From Dactylonectria macrodidyma (Eukaryota > Ascomycota > Sordariomycetes > Hypocreales > Nectriaceae): 64,000 nucleotides of DNA. Of the stretch, positions 22,921-33,906 are shown in pieces. The translations under genes were made by a program, and so were the position numbers. A model generated the notes under the pieces. That model ran no database searches and was not told the origin of the DNA. It worked only from the letters and a program-made list of their open reading frames with translations. The DNA lies in NCBI GenBank assembly GCA_020744425.1, contig JAGMUV010000034.1, positions 248,001 to 312,000 on the forward strand. The letters are read 5' to 3'. The stretch's first letter is position 1. Each line of letters begins with the position of its first letter.

Positions 22921-23092
22921 GCTTAATTCGTTGTTGTTAACAGTCGCGAAAATACTGCACACGAGATATCATTGTCGGCGAATTGCAAGGTTGGCGACAT
23001 CGGGAGGCATTGTGGCTAGTATGTGGCTGAATGTGGGGGGGTGCGTACGAATTGAGAGTTGGGTGCGTATCAATAGAGTCTGTCTTACTCTA

Positions 23093-24993
23093 AGTGGGTC
23101 ACGAGAAGTCGACCCCAGAGCCAAGCGCTGCGCGGTGCAAAGTGGACCCCCCCAGATAAGTCTTCTTGGAGTAACAAGCCTCAACAATGGGTCTCCATTG
23201 CCTTCCTCTTTGTCGATCTTGATAGTTTTATCACCTAGCTAACAATAGAAACATTGGTTGTTACCAATGACTTTGTCCACGGAAGAGAACCCCTTGGAAA
23301 ATACGGTGGGGCTACCTAACCGGATCATTAATGATACGGCTGCGATTAGCACAGTTTATGAAGCAAAGGAAGTACTGCCTGCCATTCAATAGGAGCCTTA
23401 ATTTAAAGAGTGAGGGCGTGCACCTATCATAGGCCCTTCTAATCTATTCAATTTACATAGGATGACGGAATAAGCCGTGATAAGATACAATTAACCATAC
23501 GTACATGTACATACAAGACCGTAGTCTATACAAACGAGGTTATTGCTGAACAGAAGGGTGGTCACGTACTGAGTTATGGGTCCTAATATTGCATGTGGAT
23601 ACAAGAGATATCTTAGGGGCAGAGACACTTCCCGAGATACAAAAAAATAGAACAATCAACTGATCTGACATCAATGGACCGAATACCCGTACTGTCTGAC
23701 AACTAGTGGGTGGCGAGGGGCCACTCTCTGAACCCCGTGACGGATTCTCGCCGCGGGTCACCTGTCTGAAATGGCAGAGCACCCATGCGCCATGCGCCGT
23801 GGACCGATGAATCCATGCCGAGAGAACGGATAGCTCCTGGTGCATTTATGCACCTACCTGGTCGGTGGAGATTGTAGCATTGTGGGTTGCTTATGCTGTT
23901 ACGGGGCGCGACTCGGATACGCCTAGCCTGCGTCCTTGGCTCCAGGCCGCGTTCCATAATGGGGCTCAACGCGTCTTGATGAAAATCACGTATTTTCAGG
24001 ACAAAACCCCACTGAGTGCGAGCATCGATCGATCAGAACAGGTATGTCTACATGCAACGCAAGGAACAAGAAATTTCACGACGCACCTTGGCATATCCTC
24101 TAAAGTAATGTATGCGCAAAAGGTTGTCTCCCGTGAAGACAGACATGGCTATATGAATATTCAAAGAACGTCTTATATGAATATGCATGAATATGTTATA
24201 TGAATATGTGTTCTGCTAGATAAGTTGAATATATTATGAATATACGAAAATCATTGTGAATATTCATAGCCATGTATACCGTGAAGACCGTTCCTTTGTC
24301 GGATTGACGACCAGCGGTTGTGCATCCCTCAACGACACCCGTTGTACTCAGGCCACCCATTTTCACCCGGTCGCCGGGCCTTGTGAAGAACCATGTCTCG
24401 CTCACTATCATGATGGTGTTTCTTGTGTCCCTTTCAGATCGGGAAGAGGATGAGGGCTAGCGTCCCGTATCATGCAGCAAACTGGAGTTTATGAATTGAA
24501 CTCTACGTTATTTGGACTGCAGCAAGCATCCTTTTGGGGTCGAGAAGATAGAGAAAGGTGGCGATGATATCCGCCCGCCTGTCTGCGTCATGAGCTCCTC
24601 GCATGGGCCTCGTGTCTAACAGCATATAGGATTCCGGGACCGGATGCCCAAGATGAAGGAGATAGTCAAGAACATGACTAAGGTAACTAGACACATAGAA
24701 AGACACCAGAGACCGAATCCGTGGAAGCCAAGAAGTTGACGAGTAACTTGCCAGATCGCGTCCCTTCGTCGTGTATGACAGCACCTATATTTTTGCCTTG
24801 GCTCCACGGCAGCACATATGTACGTTGCTGAATGTAGGAGGCGCAAACACTCATGTTTTCGACGCACTGAATGAGTGCCTCATCGTTACAGGACAGCAGT
24901 TTTGTGAGTTGTGTGGAGATAATGAAAATGGCCATTCTGCAAACTTTCTATAAGTTATGCTCATTTTATAAACTACCGGTAGTTACTAGATTA
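23093..24993. other. Gene-poor stretch with an AT-rich inverted-repeat patch
   Basis: 24140-24280 is rich in TATGAATATTCA units. Near its edges are inverted ACATGGCTATATGAATATT-like arms (24142-24165 and about 24256-24275), perhaps a MITE remnant. Other ORFs are short and unsupported. Confidence 0.4.
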
Positions 24994-25707
24994 TTAAGCC
25001 AAACAATCGCAATATCCCAACAAGGAGTTCTTTCCATCCCTAGCTTCTACCATGTGACAATCCTGATGCATCAGATGGGATTTACAAAGCTTCCAGATGA
25101 CTTGATCAAAATCTTTGAATGCATTTTGGCAAATATGACAAGACTTCGATCGAAGCTTTCCGTCCTCACACAATGAGTCGATGATTTCTGGAGTCACTCG
25201 GTATGGAAAACCGAGTTTTGGGTTGTATATGGATTGGTTGTCATGCGCGGCCCCCAAAAATTTCTTGAACATTGTAGCTGTCTGTTCATCAGCGTCGTGG
25301 AGATATTGTTGAAGGTAGCCGGATGGCGAATCGTTCATTCCCAAGCAGAAACTGTCGGATCCGTGCTGCTTCAAGACTTCCATCAGCTGCTGGTAAGAAG
25401 CGAAAGTCTGGAGAGTCTTCAATCCGCCTTGGAAGGTCAATCTTTCATCATTATTAAAAGAGATCGGCGGCTCATTAGTTTTCGGCCTCTTAGCCTCTCC
25501 GGATCCGTTCGATTCAGAACGTTGTCGCTTGAGAGGTTGGTCCGTCTTGAGAGGTTGGTCTGTGGTAGCTAATTGACCATCATTTTCATTTTTCTCAGAT
25601 ACATTTCCAGCCGGTGGCGGTGGATCGTTGCTTTCAGCTATGGAAGGCTTTGCTGCTAAGCCACTGGACGGAACATCAATCTGTGGAGTTTGAGGTGCCG
25701 CAGCCAT
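24994..25707 (-). CDS. Hypothetical protein with a C-terminal RING-H2-like finger
   Basis: A single exon of 237 residues from ATG 25707-25705. The N-terminal 80 residues are low-complexity (Pro, Ser, Lys, a basic KRQRSESNGSGEAKRPK stretch that could be a nuclear signal). A folded-looking middle follows. The C-terminus has Cys/His spacing C190-x2-C193-x14-C208-x2-H211-x2-H214-x2-C217-x15-C233-x-C235, close to a RING-H2 or related treble-clef finger. If RING, the role would be an E3 ubiquitin ligase; the finger ends the protein. It is divergently arranged with the gene at 26183 across a 475-bp shared promoter region, so co-regulation is possible. No family name recognised. Confidence 0.65.
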   Translation of the reverse strand: MAAAPQTPQIDVPSSGLAAKPSIAESNDPPPPAGNVSEKNENDGQLATTDQPLKTDQPLKRQRSESNGSGEAKRPKTNEPPISFNNDERLTFQGGLKTLQTFASYQQLMEVLKQHGSDSFCLGMNDSPSGYLQQYLHDADEQTATMFKKFLGAAHDNQSIYNPKLGFPYRVTPEIIDSLCEDGKLRSKSCHICQNAFKDFDQVIWKLCKSHLMHQDCHMVEARDGKNSLLGYCDCLA

Positions 25708-26182
25708 GACAATTACTAAAGCCTGTGGCCGAACTGTAACGGCAATCTATCGGATTCTCGACCGCTTTATACTTTTCTAAATCTAAGGTGCATGTCGACC
25801 TATGGTCCACAAATGGCGTGAGCCATGAATTACTGACTTCAGCTTTTAGGTATCATCCAGTGCTGACCGTAACATATTCTCGCTTCATCACAAAATGGCG
25901 CTTGGGAAATAGAATCAGCCAACTGAAAATGGAATTTAATCCTGATTACTATTGTAGTGTAATTGTGGTACTGTACTGTACGGAGAACACATTCTGCAAC
26001 GTAGGCGCTGATATGGCTGCCCCTTGGGTCCTCTTTAAGCCGCGCCACATTCGTCCGTCCAATGCAAGCACCCAGGAGGATTGTTCAATCTAAATATTGC
26101 ACGGAAGGAAAACGTATAAATAGGAACGGGTCAGCGATCAATTTGATTCTTCTGCTCATACCATCCTCCAATATCATTTGCC
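25708..26182. promoter_or_regulatory. Shared intergenic promoter region of a divergent gene pair
   Basis: Separates the RING-like gene (minus) and the 353-residue gene (plus). TATAAATA at 26115-26122 lies 61 bp before the plus-strand ATG and is a good TATA box. No equally clear TATA is seen for the minus-strand gene. Confidence 0.5.
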
Positions 26183-27244
26183 ATGGCTGATATACCTGAG
26201 GTAGACATGAACGGCCAGACTCTTGGTGGTGGTGGTGGGTCAGGTGTGCTTCCAAAGATTGAGAATGATAGCAACCCGAACCCGAACGGCGCTCCCAGAC
26301 CGCCGTCCACGTTTCCTGTCGTGGCTCCCGCACCTCCCGCACCTCCCCCGCCTCCCCCGCCTCCCGCACCTGCCGCGCGTGTTGATCCGGACCTCCTCAT
26401 ACCATCTAACTCAATGCCTGACGGTAGTTCATTCGTGACTGTGGCCTGCACGAGAAAAGACGGCACATACATTAATCAATACGGCGTCCCAGGCGCTCAT
26501 TGGTATCGCCTGCAAGAATTCCATGACCCTCAATGGGAATGGCATGAATCCAAGGAAGTTTCTAATTGCCATAATCGGATTTTGTCCAAGAAGAATCCGG
26601 CTGGTAAGGCAGGGTGGGTAAGAGATCAGTATGCTGGCATCTTTGGTGTTGTGTTCGAACAAGACTCGGATGTTGAGGAGAACGAACTGGATTCCATCTG
26701 CCCCGAAATCGTCCGTCTCCTTGACCCTAACCCCGGTTTTCCAACAACCTACGTTCTAATTGGATGGCGACTCGATCCAAAAGATCCAGAAAATGTGACG
26801 AAATGTTGGGAAATAAGAACTGATGTTCGTTCACTCATTAAGAAAAACGCAGATAGAAAAATTTACCAAGCTGCATGTGAGGCCAAACGCAGATATCTGG
26901 CAAAGGAACAAAGAGAGATGACTCCCGACCTCCTTATTTCCCCTGCCGAGCTGCAACAAATGCGTGATGAGTTCAAGCGTGGTGCGTCAGTCCAGCGTGA
27001 GAGCCGTTCAAATACGCCAGTTCAACAGGACATCAACACGAACCCGCCAAGTTCAACAGCCGCGCTCGTTTCAAGTCGCCAGAATTCTCTTTCGCCAGGC
27101 GCGGGCCTCTCACTCTCTGATGATATGATCCAACTTTTGCCACAAATTGTGGCAGAAGTGGTTAATTTGCTTCTTGCAAAACAGGGGTCGGGACCAGCCC
27201 TAGCACCTTCTCATCTTAGAGGCAGATCAGTGCTGGTCAGATAA
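26183..27244 (+). CDS. Hypothetical protein with proline-rich N-terminus
   Basis: A single exon of 353 residues; ATG 26183 follows a TATA box by 61 bp. Residues about 38-70 are Pro-rich (runs of PP and PAPP coded by an imperfect CTCCCGCAC repeat). A compact region rich in Trp and aromatic residues follows (GAHWYRLQEFHDPQWEWHES; GKAGWVRDQYAGIFGVVF), then a charged helical part (KRRYLAKEQREMTPDLL) and a Ser/Gln-rich tail ending in a hydrophobic helix (IVAEVVNLLLAK). There is no signal peptide or membrane helix. Codon use and the absence of stops support a real gene. I do not recognise a domain. Its divergent partner is the RING-like protein. Confidence 0.65.
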   Translation: MADIPEVDMNGQTLGGGGGSGVLPKIENDSNPNPNGAPRPPSTFPVVAPAPPAPPPPPPPPAPAARVDPDLLIPSNSMPDGSSFVTVACTRKDGTYINQYGVPGAHWYRLQEFHDPQWEWHESKEVSNCHNRILSKKNPAGKAGWVRDQYAGIFGVVFEQDSDVEENELDSICPEIVRLLDPNPGFPTTYVLIGWRLDPKDPENVTKCWEIRTDVRSLIKKNADRKIYQAACEAKRRYLAKEQREMTPDLLISPAELQQMRDEFKRGASVQRESRSNTPVQQDINTNPPSSTAALVSSRQNSLSPGAGLSLSDDMIQLLPQIVAEVVNLLLAKQGSGPALAPSHLRGRSVLVR

Positions 27245-28219
27245 TTGGTAAATGATATTGGAGTTTGTCTAGACCTTTGCATTATTCCATCAGCTGCTCT
27301 TGAATATGGTCGGTTCTTCTACTACGCTCTTTTGGTTTCTTTGTAGCTCTGAGTTCATTTCGGAGGCCTGGTTGGACGGCCTTCATAGTTGGATTTCTCA
27401 GGTAGCAATAAATACATGACATTTGATCTTTCCCATGCTTAGCCAGCCCTAAATAATGTGCTGAGAGTCCAGTTCGTAACGCCTGCTTGGCTCACTACGT
27501 CACAGCACAGTTTCAGACTGCTTTATAGCTACATGCTTATATCCATTGACTCTCAAAGCAGTCCACTGTCTTTGTGAATGGCTACAAAAGTGTCGGCATT
27601 GGTGTAAGTTTGAAGCCAGAGCACAGTACATATATTGTAACATGAAATACGCGTTCTGTCGTTCTCATGACAGATATTCTACTTGAGATCCAACCGCCAG
27701 CAGATGAGAATTGTGTTACATTTTCAGCCGGAAGCTGGGATCCGACGTTCCTGTCTCAACACATCCCGTATCTGTCTTTGTGATTTGTCGATTTGAAGCA
27801 GGCTTACTTTTGCAACTTTGAAATGAACCAACATACGCACCACGAATGAAGAAGGAGGCTCGAGGAACAAGGGCTGCAAAATTTTGCAACGGTTGCATAC
27901 CCCCGCCATTTATTTAGGTTATCATACTCTGATTACTTCACAGATCCACAGATTCCTCCAGTCAGAGCTAGATGCGGATTTTATTCAAGACCCTCAACGA
28001 TTCGGTGGCTGTTGAACCAGGTGAAGAGGGGGTGTTTTTGGCATGTAGTAGCTCTTGATTTCCAGCTAATTTGAGGGCTGAAGGCAGCCCTTGAATGCAT
28101 AGAGGAACTGAGATCAGATACTAGGGGATCCCAGCTGCTGAGCCTGACCTTAGCAGGCGATGTCTCAGCCCCCATTCCATTGTAAACCCATATTTGAGAA
28201 CAGGACAGCACATCGAACC
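27245..28219. other. No recognisable gene
   Basis: Short overlapping ORFs at 27716-28211 on the minus strand show no motif. The 3' side is the downstream region of the CENP-A-like gene. Confidence 0.45.
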
Positions 28220-28688
28220 CTAAAACCGTCGTATGCGTCGTGCTAGCTGCATGTCCTTCACCATAATCGTAACCCTTTTAGCATGCAAAGCCAGAAGGTT
28301 GGTGTCCTCGAACAGATGGACTAGACGGGCCTCAGTAGCTTCCTGCAACGCTTGGATCGCTTGACTCTGCCACCTAAAACCTTCTCCCCTAGGCCGCACC
28401 GTCAACCCTATCTCTCGAACCTGTTTGTGTGTCAATTCATTAGAATCGCCGCTAGATAAAGTGAACAACGAACAATGCGTTCAAACGGGAGAGCTTTCAG
28501 TAACAGTTTGGTGCTGAGCTGCAGCCTTTTAATTTCTCGCAGCGCTACGGTGCCTTGGCGAAACCGCCGCCGTCTTCCGATTGGAACAGGATCACCCGCT
28601 GGTAGTTGTCAGTATTGGAGGCTCGGATTGTGTAGTACTTACCCTGGACATGTCTGGGATGGGCAGGTTGTCTTGCAGAAGGAGGCAT
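28220..28688 (-). CDS. cenH3: Centromeric histone H3 (CENP-A/CenH3)-like protein, three exons
   Basis: Exons on the minus strand: 28688-28643, 28598-28474 and 28420-28220; introns 44 bp (GTAAGT...ACCAG) and 53 bp (GTTCGT...AACAG). All phases agree and give 123 residues. The N-terminal tail ([20 protein letters not shown]) is short and unlike canonical H3. The fold follows: [20 protein letters not shown] (alpha-N), [10 protein letters not shown] (alpha-1), an extended loop 1 ([13 protein letters not shown]), [20 protein letters not shown] (alpha-2), then [15 protein letters not shown] and [13 protein letters not shown] (alpha-3). The tryptophan before [11 protein letters not shown] and the longer loop 1 are CENP-A hallmarks. 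Normally near-invariant positions are changed (family CAIHAKR is LALHAKR here; EAFLV is EARLV; IMQKD is IMVKD) and it ends RRF instead of RG plus tail. This may be a second, diverged copy. Role by family: centromeric nucleosome. Confidence 0.85.
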
Positions 28689-29082
28689 GGGAGGGTAACA
28701 GACAAAGGGGCATCTACAATAAGCTAGAAAAGAATAAATGTGAGGTTTCAGTTTCATGCTCAAGGTATGTAATGGGGGTCTTTTGTATATGATACGAAAA
28801 AGACAGAAGCGACCGCTGGCTCCAGAAAGCCACGAAGAGAGGTTACTGGGTACGGCAGGTGGTGAAGAATACGAGCAATAGGTGGGCTCTCTCCAATTCT
28901 GACCGTTTAAATTAATCCACTAGTCGGAGTAATTCATGTGATCAGCTTATACAGTACTGTATCAGAAACCTATGAAACCATCGATAGATGTTCGTCCAGT
29001 AGTAGACTATGGTGTCCAATTATATATGGCCTTCAAATCCGACCAGCCCGCAGCTACAGTAGAATCGGTAAAAGTACATTCT
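28689..29082. other. Upstream region of the CENP-A-like gene
   Basis: No gene seen. It presumably holds the promoter of the minus-strand histone gene; no clear TATA found. Confidence 0.35.
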
Positions 29083-29258
29083 TGATACGTGAAGAACCAG
29101 TCTTGGGCCTGGTGCTTCAGACTGGCATTATATGTAACATCACGTGAGAAAGGAGACCTTATGCTCCCGTCCTCAACTGTAGTCTTAGCTCGTCATCCAT
29201 CTTTCTACATCTACATGACAACCTCACTTTATGTGACCTCCGCGATATATTCGCATCA
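29083..29258 (+). mobile_element. Solo LTR, family A, copy 3 (176 bp)
   Basis: Same family as 8037 and 14476, with TG...CA ends and the perfect 5-bp duplication ATTCT (29078-29082, 29259-29263). It lies about 400 bp upstream of the CENP-A-like start codon. Confidence 0.85.
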
Positions 29259-30969
29259 ATTCTTGTGATACAAGAGAGTGATCATCATCCAGGTAAATAG
29301 CAATATCCATTAGTTATCAGTACTTTGTTTATTATATGTTGTGAGGTCAACGATGTGTATTGGGTTGAGTTGACTAGACTAGCTAAGCGAGGCTCTTCCG
29401 GGCCGTAAGGGCCCCGGCTGCCTGAGGCCACAACCGCTGAGACAGCGGCTGTGGGCACCCTCCAAACATTATAATATAAAGGAGCTAGATTACCCTCAGG
29501 ACAAATAACTAAAAGTGAACGAAAAGGGTGTGCAAATTGGGAGGTGGGGATTGGCTTTTGATATGAGTCTTGTCCAAAGGAGCCCGAACGACCAGATGAT
29601 ACAATTAGACAACTCCAAAACCAATGAGAGCATGTGTGAAAATATCAGTTTGTAAAAATATCAGTTTGCGACAAAGACAGGTCAACGATATACAGTACAT
29701 GGCATACTCTATTCAGAAATCATGCCCAAGTGTCGTTTGGTTCGATTTCGATATTTGTATTTGTTTCGTAGAACCACGGCTCGTCAACCGCATCTCGGTA
29801 ACTCAATGCTTCCCTGCCATGTATCGATTACATATGTGAGACAGGTAGCAAACTAACTGCTGCATGTGATGAGAATAGCGGTATAAGATGTGTATGTAGA
29901 AGCTCTTGATTTTATAGCTTTAATTGAGGACTCTTAGCGGTATTTACATACTCATAGGTCCTAGCCGTCAACGATGGCACATAAGAAATGACGGTCTTGA
30001 GAGTGTATCCAAGGGAACCGGGCCTCTGAGCCAGACAGGCGGTTGTGTCTTATATGAGAAGTAAAAAAGAATTAGTTGGCAAAAGTCTCTACACACTCCC
30101 CCCACTATCACAGGTTTTCCGACGCATGCCTTGAATTCAGTGCATTAGCCAATGTTCAACAATATTAAGGTTAATATATGTGGGAATAAATGCTTGAAAC
30201 ATTTAGTTTTGAGAACCTTGAGCCTTCGTACAACAAATCGGTTCGCCGCAAAATACGGCATGACTTTATTTCACGAGCACCTCTACGTTTGAGGATTAGT
30301 ACAAGATGCTCAGAGGCAACAGAATAGAAAGGGTTTCTGTAAATGATCATCACCAATATACCTAGTACATTTACATCTTTATCTACGCTGAAGTCTAGAC
30401 TGTGCGTCTAAGCTAGCTCAGGGCTTAGGCGTATGATCTGGCTAGTTAGATGGCAAAAGATATATTGTTCTCATCGTGTACCCTCGGACCTTGTCTGTCC
30501 TATTAAGTTCTGTGCCACATTAGCTATCAGAACAATACCTATCACTTAATCCGTGCTCCTCTCATCCCGATGTATTCTATTGCCTAGTCGCTGTAATCAG
30601 TGTAGTAGAATGCCCTTGCCAGTTCTATCCCATATCATTATTGCTCAAGCCGCCACCGCCCTAATATGGGCAACTAGGATTTCAGTGAGACGAAGGAGGC
30701 GAAGAGAGCAAGACGCGACATTGCTGCAATGTCACTCCCCGACCCAAGCATGCCAGTTTATCCGCCTCGAAGTTAGAGAATATGATCATACTTGCGAACT
30801 GACACAGGTGGGTGATGCCAGCGACATTGGAGTGGAAATAGTCTGTAGCGCCTTATCTAGCCGCATTATTCATTGTTGCAAAAGCGTGCCCGAACGCTTG
30901 ATAATGCAAGAGGAGACGGGAGAGAAACGACGGAATGGCAAAGATTATTGTGAGATTTTAGAGTGAAGT
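29259..30969. other. Gene-poor stretch with LTR-like remnants
   Basis: About 29890-29920 (TAGAAGCTCTTGATTTTATA) is an inverted relative of the TAGAAATCAAGAGCTT segment found in LTR-like repeats at 10770 and 45210, suggesting a decayed LTR. A plus-strand ORF at 30553-30966 shows no recognisable motif. Confidence 0.4.
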
Positions 30970-31170
30970 GTGATCTATTCTTGCTGCTTCCTGTCTGACA
31001 GAGGGCTCGCAGCTGCCTTTATATATAGAGATACCTCTATCATCATAGAAGCAACAATAAGGTTTTCTTAAAACCGGATCTGAGGGGTCCGGGCCTTTGA
31101 GACCGGTTTGCTAGAGATCCGGGCCTTTGAGACCGGGCCGCGGTCTCATCAGTGGATAGATGTGATATAT
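30970..31170 (-). repeat. LTR-like repeat, family B, copy 2 (inverted)
   Basis: The reverse complement begins ATCACATCTATCCACTGATG, carries GAGACCGGGCC / CTAGCAAACCGGTCTCAAAG units and ends GAATAGATCACA. The order of motifs matches 10546-10799 but with fewer internal units. Confidence 0.5.
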
Positions 31171-33906
31171 ACCTCTGACGTATCTGACAATTATCGCTTG
31201 TGGCAAGAGATTTTCTTGAACCGTCTTCCCATGTTGACCTATTCTTACCTCCTCCGGTCTTGTCTTCTCAGTCCTTTGGTCAGCCAATAGGGAGTCTCTG
31301 AATCTTCAAATGTCCTAAATGCCCGCATTTAGGTACCTTAATTTTATCTCTCGCGGTGTAGGATGAATCCTATCTTAAAATCTAGTTGTGAGATGCTTTA
31401 TCGCTATGATACTTCAGAGCCAACAATGAATCAGGGAATACTTACTGCCTTAATCCTATAATTGACTCTTACTATCTTCTTCTAATGCCATATTCAGAAT
31501 ATAGGACATTACAGCACCTAGCACTAGCGGAATGCGTGTTCCCTTTCGCCGTAGTGGTCAAAATGCAACAGCTAATCACCATCTCGAAGGTGTATTGTTA
31601 GATAAAGCAGCGTAGTAGGTTAGCTAGGTGATGCTGCCAGTCAGGGAAGAGGATTGACATCTTTGGACCCTTGCACTACGTAGAATAGATCAGAATATGG
31701 AAAATCAGGATTAAACTGGAACTCATGGGAAGGCAATACTCTTTATCAAATGATCAGGGAATAGCAGCTACGATGTCGTTGTAAGTTGGTCGATGTATAT
31801 TTTAGCATCGGAAAATGATGAAACGTCGGATACCCACTTAATCTAGGAGGGTGTACCATTTACCCAATATTCTTTGCTGGTTGGACAATCCCGAGTGTCC
31901 GCACCGGAGTCTTCGTGCGCTCGAGGGATATCCGCACCTGAGCTACGGCAATCTCACTTTACTCATCCTGACTCGCGCCTTCGCTATCCTTTTTTTCTCT
32001 TGTTACCCTTTTCATGTTTCTTCCGGCAATCTAGTTCAATCTCTCTGTAAGGACCTTAGACAAGACGCGAGATGTGCTAGCAGCTCGTTATTTGTATGTA
32101 GCAACGTATGCATTCTAGGACACTGCTGGGGCCATAGCCTACAGTCTACATAGCAATTAGTACGATGATATGTCTTAGACAATATTTCTTTTTGAAATTG
32201 CCAATTCAGGTTATCGCGATGAAGTTTGAATAATTCGAGCGAATAATCCTCCATCGCTCCTCATTGCAGTACACTTAATCGCTTCGCTAATCAAGCTGAT
32301 ACTTATGAGTTGAAAGCGTATCCATCTGACCCTTCAAAAGTACCCTCAAGTCCTTATTCCATTCTTACCTTAGGGGCGACAATGGTTTGTGATGAGAGGA
32401 ATAGATAACTAATGGAAAGGGGTCCGGCCTGGTTTTCAACTCGAGGGGAAAATCTCCACCAATAGGTGTATTCTTTGGCTATAGATATGATAGGAAGAAA
32501 GAGTGAAAGAAAACGAATTGGAAAATGCTTTACAGATGTACAGTATCGTGCACCTTGATTAACACAGACCTAATCCAATGCCCAGTGTCAGTTCATTGCG
32601 AAAATAACCCACCACTAGACTCGGACCGTGGTCTATTAGCCCTTCTCACTTATACTTCATCGGTATGACTGAATTAACTCCATTCCGCGCGAATAACCTA
32701 CGTGACTTTAAGCATTCTTCGCATGTCTTGGTCTGGATTTTTGTACAGAGTTTCTCCGTCCCTAAACCCAAACGGCGACGACTTCTGCGTTTCACCGCCG
32801 TCTCGCACCATATCACCGACGGCTGACGTCCTATTGTACAATTGCATTCATTGCAAGCTGTTCTTATGTTATACCGTTTGCAAATGGTGGCTTACCAGAG
32901 TGAGTAGGTCAGTGACATACCGGTAGTAGTGACAGCAAAACACACGCGAGAAATTGATCCTTTTATGTCTTTAGTCATATGGAGGACCGCCAGCCGATAA
33001 ACTCAAAACTGTTAGTCTACTGACATTGGCCGTGTTTGTCAAACAGCTAGGCGGGGAGGGACTCGCAGCTCCGATAATTGAGGTATGGAACATATAGAGC
33101 GATCTTCAGCTTGGCTATTGATCCTTTCAGAAGAGTTAAGATATAATACATAGATATGCGCTGGGTGGTAGATGGATGGATGTGATAGAATATTTAGTTC
33201 AAAGAGCAGAACTTCTGCATCACTCATGACCACACGATCCCAGAGTGGGCCATGAAGAATTTCCCTTTGGTCCATATAACCCGCATGATCTTCCATAATG
33301 ATGGCAAGTTGCCATCTACGGTAAGATGGCCAAGAATACTATGAAGCTATGCTCGTATTACGGTATATGACCGTCACTCATTGTCATCATGGATTGATGT
33401 GTCAGAGAGGATTTGAGCTGACCAAACCCCTGGCTTGGGTTGGCTCCAGGGTAGGTGGCGGGACCTCGAAAGGATCACAATCGGTTAGACTCAAAGAGAT
33501 GCAAAAGGTGGTACAGTATTCAGCAGTAGCTAGAAGCATAAACACAGCTAATACAGTGGTCGCATTCGCCTTAGCCCTAACCTACCCCATCTGCTAGTCC
33601 GGCATCGGGCTTGATGCTCTCGCGGGCCTCTCACGTGAGCTATGGTCCGAAACAGGAACTGGATGCTTGGGATCCTCAGCATGTGGCCGGGCTCCTGAAA
33701 CTATGCAGTTTCTATGCCTTAATAATGCTCATCACCCTCTCCTTCTGATAGTGTCGTGTTTCACCTCCCCAGTCATCAATTTTACTCTCGGTTATTCCGC
33801 TGAGATAGAGCAGAGCGGAACTTGATCTGCAGTATCCTCGCAAGTATACAAAAACGTTCAATTCCACCTGCGTATTTTCCATAAACCAATCCATTTCAAC
33901 TCCACA
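31171..33906. other. Gene-poor stretch, nothing recognised
   Basis: No ORF with family features. The last 70 bp hold a TATACAAA at about 33844-33851 that may serve the secreted-protein gene at 33907. Confidence 0.45.

Larger units (their letters stand above)
20094..23084 (-). mobile_element. MULE (Mutator-like) DNA transposon, near-complete, 2991 bp
   Basis: Terminal inverted repeats start GACAGACTCTATTGATACG and match for about 63 bp; the right copy then has a 12-bp insertion before similarity resumes. An 8-bp direct repeat TTACTCTA flanks it (20086-20093, 23085-23092), in the 8-10 bp range usual for MULEs. The element contains one long transposase ORF on the minus strand. A solo LTR (22681-22920) sits between the transposase N-terminus and the right TIR. 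Confidence 0.9.

Noticed and set aside
28475..28792. 105-residue plus-strand ORF
   Set aside because: Antisense to exons 1-2 of the CENP-A-like gene, which has strong independent support.
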